Positions 29,227 through 38,237 of a stretch of 64,000 nucleotides of DNA are shown here, one piece after another (within the stretch, counting starts at the first letter, position 1; each line of letters begins with the position of its first letter). The notes below the pieces were generated by a model. The model saw only the letters and a list, made by a program, of their open reading frames with translations, searched no databases and was not told where the DNA came from. The stretch is from CAWEQW01 sp963811365. Lineage in GTDB: Bacteria; Actinomycetota; Actinomycetes; Propionibacteriales; Nocardioidaceae. The translations under genes and the position numbers were made by a program. Where the stretch lies: positions 62,001 through 126,000 of the forward strand of contig CAWEQW010000007.1 in the NCBI GenBank assembly GCA_963811365.1, read 5' to 3'.

Positions 29227-30326
29227 TCATCCGGCGCGGGCATTCATCGGATAGGTGCACCTCGTCGGCCACTGCCTTGGGACGTAGGACAGGACCTGGG
29301 CTCTCTCGACATAGCGAGAAGCGATATGACATCCCTCGTGCCGGTCCCATACAGCGGCCCACAGCCGAAGCTCCCGGATGCCTCCTGTGGCCAGCGTCTG
29401 ACCGTTGGGGGAGAAGGCAACCGCTTCTATCGTGTCCGTGTGGCCGGCCAGTGGCCTGCCGAGCGGAGTTCCCGTGGTCGCGTCCCAGAGCCGAACGGAT
29501 TGATCCCAGCCCGCGCTAGCCAAGAGCTTCCCGTCCGGCGAGAACGCGACGCTCTCGATCCCATTGGTGTGACCGGTAAGCGGGTGCCCCACGGGTTCGC
29601 CGGTTGCCGGATCCCACGTGAGAACTGCCCCCGCCATGCTGCCAGCCGCCAGGAGCCGCCCGTCGGGAGAGAAGGCGATCGACGTCCAGCTGCTGGTTCC
29701 AGTGCTCAGCAAGCGACCGTGCTGGACCCTGGTGGCCGACGAATGCCACAGCCTGACTCCGTCCCAGCCTGCGCTCGCCAACAGTCGGCCATCCGGTGAG
29801 AACGCAAGTGCTTCCACAACACTCTCATGCTTCAGCGGGCCGCCGACCGGTTCGCCGGTGCTGGCGTTCCAGACGCGGACTGTGTGATCCCAGCTCCCGG
29901 TTGCCAGCAACGCCCGATCGGGGGAGAACGCCACCGATGTCACGGTATCTCGGTGCCCGGACAGTTCCACAGGCTCTCCCAGCGGATGGTGGGTGATCGC
30001 ATCCCACTTGCGCATCTCACCCTCGTCATCCACCGAGATCAGCGTGCCCCCGTCTGCGGAGAACGCCACACCCACCGGGCGACCTCTGTGTCCGGTGAAC
30101 GGTCCGCCGATCGGATCACCGGTATACGGGTTCCACAGTTGCACCGTGAAGTCCCCGTTGGCCGTGGCCAGTTGACCGCCGTTGGGTGAGAAGGCAATCG
30201 CCTCAACGGTGTCTGGAGAAGCGATCGGCGGAGCCCTGCGTGTCAGGGTGAGTTGAGTCCAGTGGTTCACAGCAAGTCCGCCTGACGCAGGGCGAGATTC
30301 AGGATCGATTCCCATGTCCCGTTCAG
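29227..30326 (-). pseudogene. WD40 beta-propeller, 3' part of a TIR-WD40 gene split by an IS3 element
   Basis: The frame encodes seven WD40 blades, each with patterns like VAFSPDGKLLASAGWD..VRLWDATTG, ending in a short tail at 29227. It has no natural N-terminus: the frame continues rightwards into the antisense of the transposon. The only local start, GTG 30270 (VNHWTQLTL), has a poor ribosome site. Across the IS, the TIR gene ends after its own seventh blade in the same orientation. Seven plus seven blades fits one original protein of about 950 aa with two propellers. This piece may be silent or made as a free propeller. Confidence 0.65.
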
Positions 30327-30364
30327 TTCTTTCGAGCCCGATGAGCATCGCCGATGATGGGGTG

Positions 30365-30772
30365 ATGGGTGGTTCTTCTTCGTCTCCTCGTGCCGGGGGC
30401 CCGTCGCGTCGGCGGTCGTTCACCCCGGCCCAGAAGCTCGAGCACCTGGCCGCCTACGAGGCGGCCTGCGAGCACGGCGAGGGTGGCGCCTACCTGCGCC
30501 GGGAGGGCCTGTACTCCTCGTTGATCTCCGAGTGGCGCCGGCTGCGCGATGCCGGCGTGCTCGAGGGCAAGGACCCCGGCGCGAAGGTCGGTCGTCCCAG
30601 CGCGGAGCAGGCCGAGATCGGTCGGCTGCGTCGTGAGCTCGCCGATCGCGAGCGGCGGTTGGCGACCACCGAGACCGCGCTGGAGATCATGGGAAAAGCA
30701 CACGCGCTCTTGGAGCAGATCTCCGAGAGCGCGGAGACCGAGCAGCCCGAACGGCCGCGCAGGAAGCGCTGA
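30365..30772 (+). CDS. IS3-family orfA (transposase helix-turn-helix subunit)
   Basis: 135 aa. RSFTPAQKLEHLAAYE is the transposase_8 N-terminus, with the HTH recognition part YLRREGLYSSLISEWRR at about 45. The C-terminal AEIGRLRRELADRERRLATTETALEIMGK is a leucine-zipper-type coiled coil for multimerisation. ATG 30365 is the first start fully inside the element; ATG 30341 lies in the inverted repeat. The stop overlaps the start of orfB (TGATG). Confidence 0.82.
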   Translation: MGGSSSSPRAGGPSRRRSFTPAQKLEHLAAYEAACEHGEGGAYLRREGLYSSLISEWRRLRDAGVLEGKDPGAKVGRPSAEQAEIGRLRRELADRERRLATTETALEIMGKAHALLEQISESAETEQPERPRRKR

Positions 30773-31780
30773 TGGGCACCTACAGCGAGCTCACCGGCAA
30801 CGGCGGGAGTCACGACCGAGCTGCTGCCGGCGTTGACCGGGGTCCCACGCGCCACCGCGACCCGGGCGAACAACCCGCCGCCCGAGCCGGCATCGGACCG
30901 GTGCCGCGGCCGGGCAGGGCGCCGGTGAACAGGCTGAGCCTGGCCGAGCGGACCCGGGTCCTGGAGGTCCTCGACTCCGAGGAGTTCGTCGACCAGGCGC
31001 CGTTGCAGGTCTACGCCACCCTGCTGGAACGCGGCGTCTACCTGTGCTCGGTGTCGACCATGTACCGGATCCTGGCCGAGGCCGGTCAGGTCACCGAACG
31101 GCGCCGGCTGGCCCGCCACCCGGCCCGGGCGGTGCCCGAGCTGGTCGCGACCGGACCCGGGCAGGTCTACACCTGGGACATCACCAAGCTGCCCGGCCCG
31201 GCCCGGGGCGTCTACTACGACGCCTACGTGATGATCGACATCTACTCCCGCTACATCGTCGGCGCCCACGTCCACGCCCACGAGGCCGGTGTCCTGGCCG
31301 AGGAGATGATGAAGCAGATCTTCGGGATCCACGGCATCCCGCACGTGGTCCACGCCGACCGGGGCACCTCGATGACCTCGAAGTCGGTCGCGACCCTGCT
31401 GGCCGACCTGGGCGTGACCCGCTCCCACTCCCGGCCCAGCGTGAGCAACGACAACCCCTACTCCGAATCGCTGTTCAAGACCATGAAGTACGCCCCGGTC
31501 TTCCCCGAGCGGTTCGGCTCGATCGGCGAGGCCCGCGGCGTTCATGGACGCCTTCGCCACCGACTACAACCACCAGCACCACCACACCGGGATCGGCCTG
31601 CACACCCCCGCCGACGTCCACTACGGCCACGCCAGCGACGTCGATGCGCAGCGATCAGCAGCGCTCGACGCGGCCCGCCAGCAGCACCCCGAGCGGTTCG
31701 CAACCAGCACCGACCCCAAGATCCTCGCGCTGCCCGACAACGCCTGGATCAACCAGCCAGCCGAAACCCCGGCTGCCTAA
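30772..31780 (+). pseudogene. IS3-family orfB transposase (DDE integrase core), frameshifted
   Basis: The rve-type core is well preserved between about 30930 and 31535: TWDITKLPGPARGVYYDAYV has the first catalytic Asp, VVHADRGTSMTS the second, and NDNPYSESLFKTMKY the catalytic Glu. Three frame changes break the gene. The segment LLPALTGVPRATATR (about 30806-30930) reads in a different frame from both ends. After about 31535 the expected AFMDAFATDYNHQHHHTGIG tail shifts frame because of one extra base in GCCCGCGGCG. Not expected to make full-length transposase. Confidence 0.8.
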
Positions 31781-33648
31781 CACCCTCTGGCCTCATCCGC
31801 CTTGAAAAATTCCGGAGCGCCGATCGCTTCGCCCCGGGTCGCGTCCCACAACTGTGCCGTGCCGTCCTCACTACCCGTCGCCAGAGTCCGCCCAACCGGG
31901 GAGAACGCCACAGAGTTCACGACATCTGGTTGTCCCCTGAGGGGACTGCCGACCGGCTTGGCGGCTCTCGGATCCCAAAGTCGCACCGTTCGATCAGTAC
32001 CTGCCGAGGCCAGGAGCCGGCCGTCCGCAGAGAAGGAGACCGCCTCGACATAACCGGAGTGACCGAGCAGCCGCTTGCCAAGCAACGTTCCGCCGCTCGA
32101 CAGATCCCACAACCGCACCGAGCCGTCGTAGCCCCCCGTGGCCAGGAGCATCCCTCTGGGCGCGAAGGCCACCGCTTCCACATGCTCGTCGTCACCGTGC
32201 AGGGGTGGGCCGAGGGCTTCGCCGGTGATCGGGTCCCACAGGCGGACCGTGCCGTCCCAGCTCCCAGAGGCCAGAATCCCACCGCCGGCGGAGAAGGCGA
32301 CATCATCCACCCACCCGGTGTGCCCCCTGAGGGGCTTGCTCGACTGCTGCCCCGTGCTCGTGTTCCACAGCCGGATGGTGCGATCGAAGCTGCCCGAGGC
32401 CAGCACCCGCCCATCCGGAGAGAACGCCACCGAGGTCACGATGTCGCTGTGTCCGGTCAGCGGATCGCCGACCGGTGAGCCGGTCGCGGCATCCCAGATG
32501 CGAATAGTGCGATCGGAGCCGCCGGAGGCAAGTAGTCGGCCATCTGAGGAGAACGCAACGGAGTTGACGAAGCCCGTGTGACCCACGAGCGGTTCGCCGA
32601 CCGGTCGCCCCGTCATGGCGTCCCAGAGACGGACCGACCCGTCCTTGCTCCCCGACGCCATCAGTCGACCGTCTGGTGAGAATGCCACAGAGGTGACGGC
32701 CCCTGCGTGTCCGGTGAGCGGACTCCCGATCGGCTGGGCTGGGGAGCTCGCGAGCGCAACCCTGGCGCTGACAAGGGCTGACGTGGCTCTGCTTCTCGGC
32801 AGGGCGCCGTGGGCGTGGCTCTCGGCTGCTAGAGCGAGCGCCAGCGAGGGATTCGTTGTCTCCATGTCTCGCGCGGAGGCCGCCAAGGAGAGGGCGACAG
32901 CATCGTCGCGCTGGCGAAGCGCCTCCTGGCGCTGAAGAAGGGCTTCCTGCCGCTGGAGGACCGCCAACGCTGCCGCCACGACCGCGCACACCGTGAGGAC
33001 GCTGAGTCCGCTGAGCGCGGCGCGCCGCCAGCGACGGTACCGACGCAGCTCGCGCACGTCATCGCTGGCCAGTTCGTACTTCGACTTGCCCTGCATCGGG
33101 GCCGCGAGGTCGGTGACGGTCTCCCGGAACACGGGGTCGTGGATGTCCCAGGGGGCCAGCTCGGTCACGTCCACGAACAACGGCTCCGTCGGAAACGCTC
33201 CGGACCGGGTCATCACGGGCAACGCGATATCGCTGTGCTCCGGATCGAACGCCTGCCGGTTCTCGTCCCAGCGCAGACGCCCCCCGACAGTCACCAGCAA
33301 GAGGTGCTCAGGGCCTCGGCTGTCCAGCCAGTCGGTGACCTCGCGGTTCACCCAGGTCGAGGCCGCCGAGGCGGGGGACAGGACGACGACCAGGTACCGG
33401 GAGTCGGCCAGGGCGCCGTGGACCTTGCCCCACAGGTCGGGGCTGGCTGTCAGGTCGGTTGCGTCCCGGAACACGCGCAGCGCATAGAGGCGGCCCATCC
33501 GTCGGCCGATCCGCGCCAGCCCCTTCTGGACGGCCGCAGCGACCTGTCGGTCGGCGTGGCTGTAGGAGATGAATGCGTCGTACCGCGGTGTCCGACCCGT
33601 CGCCTGCGTCAACGCATCGGCGCTGTGGGTACTTGACGGCGAAGCCAC
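31777..33648 (-). CDS. TIR-transmembrane-WD40 protein, 3' truncated by IS insertion
   Basis: TIR domain at about 22-140 (YDAFISYSHADR; LRVFRDATDL; STWVNREV, where Glu103 sits at the usual NADase catalytic position). It is followed by a membrane helix at about 211-231, a QRQEAL coiled-coil linker, then seven WD40 blades from about 305 (LTGHAGAVTSVAFSPDGR-type). The last blade is followed at once by IS-derived codons (FKADEARGC) and a stop inside the element's right end. GTG 33648 has GGGGAGG about nine bases upstream. TIR-WD40 proteins of actinobacteria are linked to NAD-depleting immunity or signalling (family knowledge; activity here is inference). The blades are strikingly alike, as in recently amplified propellers. 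Confidence 0.85.
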   Translation of the reverse strand: MASPSSTHSADALTQATGRTPRYDAFISYSHADRQVAAAVQKGLARIGRRMGRLYALRVFRDATDLTASPDLWGKVHGALADSRYLVVVLSPASAASTWVNREVTDWLDSRGPEHLLLVTVGGRLRWDENRQAFDPEHSDIALPVMTRSGAFPTEPLFVDVTELAPWDIHDPVFRETVTDLAAPMQGKSKYELASDDVRELRRYRRWRRAALSGLSVLTVCAVVAAALAVLQRQEALLQRQEALRQRDDAVALSLAASARDMETTNPSLALALAAESHAHGALPRSRATSALVSARVALASSPAQPIGSPLTGHAGAVTSVAFSPDGRLMASGSKDGSVRLWDAMTGRPVGEPLVGHTGFVNSVAFSSDGRLLASGGSDRTIRIWDAATGSPVGDPLTGHSDIVTSVAFSPDGRVLASGSFDRTIRLWNTSTGQQSSKPLRGHTGWVDDVAFSAGGGILASGSWDGTVRLWDPITGEALGPPLHGDDEHVEAVAFAPRGMLLATGGYDGSVRLWDLSSGGTLLGKRLLGHSGYVEAVSFSADGRLLASAGTDRTVRLWDPRAAKPVGSPLRGQPDVVNSVAFSPVGRTLATGSEDGTAQLWDATRGEAIGAPEFFKADEARGC

Positions 33649-33809
33649 GCCACTGCCTCCCCCGCGAGGGCTACCTCAAGGCTACGCGCAGCGGCAGTCG
33701 GTCGAGACCGAAACGCTGACTGTCGCCGGTGCCTCCAGGCACCCGTCGACGTCGGCGTTACGCCGCGACAGTCAGCTTCAGCCGAGCACGGGTGGGTGCC
33801 CGTACGGCG

Positions 33810-34322
33810 TCACCTGCTCGACGCGATCACTGCGGCCGCCCCGGTGAGGTAGGTAGCCGCGAACAGTATCGGGATCCACTTCTCGATGTGCGAGAGTGGC
33901 CAGTACTTGTGCCGGTCGGTGCCTTGACCCAACAGCCGCCACTCAGCGCGCCAGAATGGCGAGGCGGGCAGCTGTTCTTCAAGGGCACCCACCACCTGGA
34001 ACTTGGCCGAGTTCAAGAGCCGGTAGGAACGCACGATGTAGAACCAGGCCGCACACTGCGCGACCACCGCGATCAGGGGGAACGCCAACCACCAGCCGTT
34101 CGCTACGAGGCGGTGTCCCAACAACACGGGTATCAACGCGAAGATCGCGGTGTTGAGCGTCAGGAAGAACGTATTGGCCAAGCCTCGCCGCTGACTGACC
34201 CGGTCAGCCATCTCCACGTACAGCCGGTACTGCTCCAGGATCGCCGACCGGTACTCTCTCGTGTCGCCGTTGTATGCCGTTTCCAGCGCATTCTCGTTCC
34301 ACAAGGCCTCACCCTGAGCCAT
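33810..34322 (-). CDS. RipA-family small membrane protein
   Basis: 170 aa. The soluble N-terminus EQYRLYVEMADRVSQRR leads into three hydrophobic helices at about 48-68, 76-96 and 143-166, with the family signature RSYRLLNSAKFQVV between helices 2 and 3 and SHIEKWIP before the last. This matches the octameric RipA-type inner-membrane proteins, often found in variable or defence-rich loci. It lies 160 bases upstream of the TIR gene on the same strand. Function is unknown and partnership with the TIR protein is inference. Confidence 0.7.
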   Translation of the reverse strand: MAQGEALWNENALETAYNGDTREYRSAILEQYRLYVEMADRVSQRRGLANTFFLTLNTAIFALIPVLLGHRLVANGWWLAFPLIAVVAQCAAWFYIVRSYRLLNSAKFQVVGALEEQLPASPFWRAEWRLLGQGTDRHKYWPLSHIEKWIPILFAATYLTGAAAVIASSR

Positions 34323-34833
34323 GATCCCCCCTCGCGCTTCGTCGGTCCGATGCTAATCCGTCTGCAGTCCGAACTCCGAGTTCGCTTTCGCCCACAGCAT
34401 CGACGGACCACACGCGGGCCGCCATGGCGCGATCGAGACGTGCGAGAAGTACCTGGCCCACACCGGAGGGTCCCTCCTGCGAACGCGATGCTCCGGCCGC
34501 CCGGACGGCGCGAAGAGGAACCCGCTCCACCGGATCGGACCCGCGCGGTAGGCCGGCAGGCCGTGCAGTCGCCTGTCCTGTCCGCGCAGCACGCGCTCTC
34601 CGGGGCCATCTCGGGGCCGGCGCCCCGGGCAGGGTTGTCGCCGCGCCACAGCAGCAGCGAGCTTCGCCCGGTCACCGAGACGCCGCCGCTGGAGACCGGT
34701 CAGGCGCCCAGCCCGCACACCCTGGACGGCCAGAACGGGAGGCTGGACTCTGTGGAATGCCCCGGCCGGGCGAGTCGCAACCGGCAGCCAGCTCACTCGA
34801 GCGAATCGCGCTGGTCTCTGTAGCATGCGGCGC
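34323..34833. other. Intergenic region right of the accessory island
   Basis: About 510 bases. A minus-strand frame ending at 34353 (WARYFSHVSIAPWRP and neighbours) looks slightly protein-like and could be a decayed 3' end, but I cannot assign it. The promoter for the VOC gene must lie at the right edge. Confidence 0.35.
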
Positions 34834-35271
34834 ATGCCCATCAAGCTCGAGAACGTCGGCATCGCCGTCCGCGACCTCGAAGCGACGATCGCCTTCTTCA
34901 CCGACCTCGGGCTGACCCTCCTCGGCCGAGACACCGTCAGCGGAGAGTGGACCGACACCGTCGTCGGTCTCGACGGCAACCACGCCAACATCGCCATGCT
35001 CCAGACCCCGGACGGCAACGGTCGCCTCGAGCTCTTCGAGTACATCCACCCCGACGCGATCGAGACCGACCCCACCCGCCCGAACGAGATCGGCATGCAC
35101 CGGGTGGCCTTCTCGGTCGACGACATCGACGAGGCGCTCGAGATCGCCGAGAGGCACGGCTGCCGCCCGCTGCGCGGCGTGGCGACGTACGAGAACACGT
35201 ACAAGCTCAGCTACGTCCGCGGCCCCAGCGGAATCATCGTCATGCTCGCCGAGGAGCTGAGGCGGAGCTGA
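34834..35271 (+). CDS. VOC-family protein (glyoxalase/bleomycin-resistance fold)
   Basis: 145 aa with the paired beta-alpha-beta-beta-beta modules of the vicinal-oxygen-chelate fold: KLENVGIAVRDLEATIAFFTD at the start, then HRVAFSVDDIDEALEIAERHG, ending in SYVRGPSGIIVMLAEEL, where Glu is the usual last metal ligand. ATG 34834 matches family starts; ATG 34825 is in frame three codons earlier. No clear ribosome site, so it may be leaderless. It precedes the purine operon by 220 bases; linkage to it is not shown. Confidence 0.85.
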   Translation: MPIKLENVGIAVRDLEATIAFFTDLGLTLLGRDTVSGEWTDTVVGLDGNHANIAMLQTPDGNGRLELFEYIHPDAIETDPTRPNEIGMHRVAFSVDDIDEALEIAERHGCRPLRGVATYENTYKLSYVRGPSGIIVMLAEELRRS

Positions 35272-35495
35272 CCCGGGACGGATCCTCATGTGACGGCCGG
35301 CAGGCGCGGTGGTCTCCCGGAACGGATGATCGGGGACGCGGTACCTGCCGCTCGTACCGAGGTCGTGATGGCCAACGTGGCCATCAGAGAAGGGCGAGGT
35401 TCCGAGCTTTCATCGCCGAGCCCACGACGTCGGAGACCGCCAGTAGCCGTCGTCCGCGAGTGCGGCCGGACGCCGGCGTCCCGTAGGCTGCCGAG

Positions 35496-35870
35496 ATGGT
35501 GCTGCTGATGACCAACGGAGAAGGGATGCGCGGGGGATCCGTCCACCACACGATCGCTGCCCATCCCTTTCTGGGCGAGGTCGAGACCGCTCCGCGGTAC
35601 CGGTTCTTCTCCGTGCGCGACGAGTTCCCTGGCCTGATGCCGGTCGCGGCCGAAGGCGGCGTCGTGCCCGGCGAGCTCTATGACATTCCCCTCGAGGTCC
35701 TGCGGGACTCGTTCCTCCCGCACGAGCCGGCCGAGCTCGAGCTCGGCGTGGTCGAGCTCGGCGACGGCGGGGCGGCGCTGTGCATGATGCTGCGGTCCGG
35801 TGAAGGTGGCCGGCACCGGGAGATCACCCAGTACGGCGGCTGGCGCGCTTACCGCGCCTCACTGGACTGA
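35496..35870 (+). CDS. Allophanate-hydrolase C-terminal-like protein (GGCT/AIG2-like fold)
   Basis: 124 aa resembling the stand-alone C-terminal domain of allophanate hydrolase (AtzF type): MTNGEGMRGGSVH near the start, GGVVPGELYDIPLEVLRDSFLPHEP in the middle, and a closing ITQYGGWRAY. In full-length enzymes this domain decarboxylates N-carboxycarbamate in urea breakdown. As the first gene of a purine/ureide operon, ten bases before allantoinase, a role in handling ureide nitrogen is likely (inference). No amidase partner is present in the window. Confidence 0.7.
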   Translation: MVLLMTNGEGMRGGSVHHTIAAHPFLGEVETAPRYRFFSVRDEFPGLMPVAAEGGVVPGELYDIPLEVLRDSFLPHEPAELELGVVELGDGGAALCMMLRSGEGGRHREITQYGGWRAYRASLD

Positions 35871-35880
35871 CGGCCTCGGC

Positions 35881-37209
35881 ATGCCGACTGTCGACCGGGT
35901 CATCGAGGCGCCTCGTGCGGTCGTGGACGGTCAGGAGCAGGGCTGCCAGGTTCTGGTGAGCGACGGTCGGATCGTCGGTATCGAGGGGCTCGGTGCCCGG
36001 CGGGACGCGGCGCCGACGGTGCGGCTCGACGACCAGGTGGTGCTGCTGCCCGGCCTGGTCGACACCCACGTGCACTGCAACGACCCGGGCAGAACGCACT
36101 GGGAGGGCTTCGAGCACGCCACCCGTGCGGCCGCCGCCGGAGGCGTGACCACCGTCGTCGACATGCCGCTCAACAGCGTGCCGCCGACCGTGGACGTGGC
36201 GGCGTTCCTCGCGAAGCGCTCGGCAGCGCAAGGCCGGTGCTTCGTCGACGTGGCGTTCTGGGGCGGCGCGGTCCCGGGGAACACCGAGGAGCTCGGACCG
36301 CTCTGGGACGACGGTGTGCTCGGCTTCAAGTGCTTCCTGGTCGACTCGGGGGTCGAGGAGTTCGCGCCCCTCGATGATGCCGGGCTGCACACCGCCGCCA
36401 AGACGGTCGCGTCGCTTGGCGGGCTGCTTCTGGTGCACGCCGAGGACCCCGGCACCCTGAGGCGGGCCCCTTCCGGCGCCGACTACGCCGGGTTCGCCGA
36501 GAGCCGGCCACCGGAGGCCGAGGTGGTCGCGGTCGAGGCGGTGGTGGCCGCAGCGAAGGAGACCGGCTGCCGGATCCACGTGGTGCACCTCGCGGCCGCG
36601 GCGGCTCTGCCGGTCCTGCGCGCGGCCAGGAGGGCCGGGACTCCCGTGACCGCCGAGACCTGCCCGCACTACCTGACCCTGACCACGTCCGACGCGCTTG
36701 GCGGCGATGCCGCCTTCAAGTGCTGCCCGCCGCTGCGTGACGACGCCAACCGCGACGGCCTCTGGGCGGGGCTGCGCGACGGCACGATCGGCCTGGTCGC
36801 CTCCGACCACTCGCCGTGCCCGGCCGAGCTGAAGGCGGGCGGCCTCCTCGATGCCTGGGGCGGCATCAGCTCGCTGCAGCTGGGGGCGGGCGCCACCTGG
36901 GTCGAGGCCCGCCGACGCGGGCACCGGCTGCCCGACCTGGTGCGGTGGATGGCCACGGCGCCGGCCGACCTGGCCGGTCTGGTGCGGAAGGGCCGGATCG
37001 CCGAGGGAGCCGACGCCGACCTCTGCGTGCTCGCGCCGGACGAGTCCTACGACGTCGACCCGGCCCGCCTCGAGCACCGGCATCCCGTCACGCCGTACGC
37101 CGGGCGGACCCTGACCGGTGTCGTCCGACAGACCTGGCTGGCCGGCCGACCCGTCGACCTGGAGGCACCGCCACGCGGACGGCTGCTCGACCGAGGAGCG
37201 CGACGGTGA
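35881..37209 (+). CDS. allB: Allantoinase
   Basis: Opens the hydantoin ring of allantoin to give allantoate. 442 aa in the cyclic amidohydrolase family. DTHVHCNDPG gives the metal-binding HxH and GFKCFLVDSG the lysine that is carboxylated to bridge the metals. Further metal ligands are in LLLVHAED and VVHLAAA, and SDHSPCP holds the catalytic Asp. ATG 35881 matches family starts. Its stop overlaps allantoicase by four bases, so the two consecutive steps are translationally coupled. Confidence 0.93.
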   Translation: MPTVDRVIEAPRAVVDGQEQGCQVLVSDGRIVGIEGLGARRDAAPTVRLDDQVVLLPGLVDTHVHCNDPGRTHWEGFEHATRAAAAGGVTTVVDMPLNSVPPTVDVAAFLAKRSAAQGRCFVDVAFWGGAVPGNTEELGPLWDDGVLGFKCFLVDSGVEEFAPLDDAGLHTAAKTVASLGGLLLVHAEDPGTLRRAPSGADYAGFAESRPPEAEVVAVEAVVAAAKETGCRIHVVHLAAAAALPVLRAARRAGTPVTAETCPHYLTLTTSDALGGDAAFKCCPPLRDDANRDGLWAGLRDGTIGLVASDHSPCPAELKAGGLLDAWGGISSLQLGAGATWVEARRRGHRLPDLVRWMATAPADLAGLVRKGRIAEGADADLCVLAPDESYDVDPARLEHRHPVTPYAGRTLTGVVRQTWLAGRPVDLEAPPRGRLLDRGARR

Positions 37210-38213
37210 GCCACGACATCACCGACCAGCCCGACCTCGCCTCGCGCGCGCTCGGGGGCGGCGTCGTGTACGCCAACGACGACCTGTTCGCCGCTCCGGA
37301 GAACCTGGTGACCCCGGGGCCGCCGAAGCACGACCCGCACGCGTTCGGGCCGCGCGGCAAGATCTACGACGGCTGGGAGACCCGGCGAAGGCGCACATCG
37401 GGCAACGACCTCGCGATCGTGCGGCTCGGCGTGCGCGGTGCGGTCAGCGGCGTGGTCGTCGACACGGCGTACTTCACCGGCAACCACCCGGCGCGGGTGG
37501 GCGTGGACGGCGTGGACCTGCCCGGCTACCCGTCGGCCGAGGAGCTGCTCGCGGCCGACTGGCGGCCGCTGGTGCCGGTGTCGGCGGTCGCGGGCGACAC
37601 CGCCAACGCGTTCGGGGTCGAGGGCGCGCCGACCTGCACGCACGTGCGGCTGACCCTGCACCCCGACGGCGGGGTCGCTCGGCTCCGGGTGCACGGCCGC
37701 CCGGCGCCGCGGCCCGAGCTGCTCACCGGCACCGTCGACCTCGCCGCGCTGGAGAACGGCGGCGACGTGGTCGACTGCTCCGACGCGTTCTACGCCGCCG
37801 CGCGCAACCTGCTCATGCCCGGTCGTGCGCGCACCACCGGCGAGGGCTGGGAGAACGCGCGCCGCCGGGACGCCGGCAACGACCACGTGACCGTGCGCCT
37901 GGCCGGCCCGGGCACGGTCCGCCGGCTCGTCGTGGACACGTCGTGCTTCGTCGGCAACGCTCCCGCTGAGGTGCTCGTCCGTGGGTGTCTCGGCGTCCCG
38001 GACGGCGACCCCGCACGGCGCTGGGCGACGCTGCTGGCGCGCTCGGCCGTGCAGCCCGACACCCGACAGGTGCTGGCCGTGGACGGCGACGCGGCCACCA
38101 CCACTGTCGACCACATCCGCCTCGACGTCTTCCCCGACGGCGGCCTCGCCCGGCTGCGGGTCCTGGGGGAGCTGGGCGCTGACCACTCGCCCCACGACGC
38201 ACGGGAGTGGTAG
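37206..38213 (+). CDS. alc: Allantoicase
   Basis: Hydrolyses allantoate to ureidoglycolate and urea. 335 aa built of two homologous jelly-roll halves, and the duplication is visible: KIYDGWETRRRRTSGNDLAIVRLG in half one and GEGWENARRRDAGNDHVTVRLAG in half two, each followed by VVVDTAYFTGNHP or LVVDTSCFVGNAP. Both halves end in an L.VFPDGG.ARLRV-type strand. GTG 37206 overlaps the allB stop (GTGA). Confidence 0.93.
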   Translation: MSHDITDQPDLASRALGGGVVYANDDLFAAPENLVTPGPPKHDPHAFGPRGKIYDGWETRRRRTSGNDLAIVRLGVRGAVSGVVVDTAYFTGNHPARVGVDGVDLPGYPSAEELLAADWRPLVPVSAVAGDTANAFGVEGAPTCTHVRLTLHPDGGVARLRVHGRPAPRPELLTGTVDLAALENGGDVVDCSDAFYAAARNLLMPGRARTTGEGWENARRRDAGNDHVTVRLAGPGTVRRLVVDTSCFVGNAPAEVLVRGCLGVPDGDPARRWATLLARSAVQPDTRQVLAVDGDAATTTVDHIRLDVFPDGGLARLRVLGELGADHSPHDAREW

Positions 38214-38237
38214 GAAGTCCCGGAAGGGAGGGGGAGG

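Larger units (their letters stand above)
30327..31810 (+). mobile_element. IS3-family insertion element, decayed
   Basis: About 1.5 kb with orfA and orfB in the usual overlapping order. Imperfect terminal inverted repeats are visible: 30327-30345 (left) against the reverse complement of 31792-31810 (right), 14 of 19 bases matching, both ending in GATGAG inward. The outer boundary may extend a few bases further. Three frame changes in orfB suggest it no longer moves. It lies inside the TIR-WD40 gene. Confidence 0.78.

Noticed and set aside
29340..32750. Regular DNA repeats in the WD40 region considered as a CRISPR or satellite
   Set aside because: The period equals one WD40 blade (about 126-129 bases) and the frame is open, so it is protein repeat structure.
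34353..34820. Minus-strand frame with WARYFSHVSIAPWRP near 34353-34450
   Set aside because: Slightly protein-like, but the upstream part is Arg-rich shadow and I could not match a family; possible decayed 3' end only.
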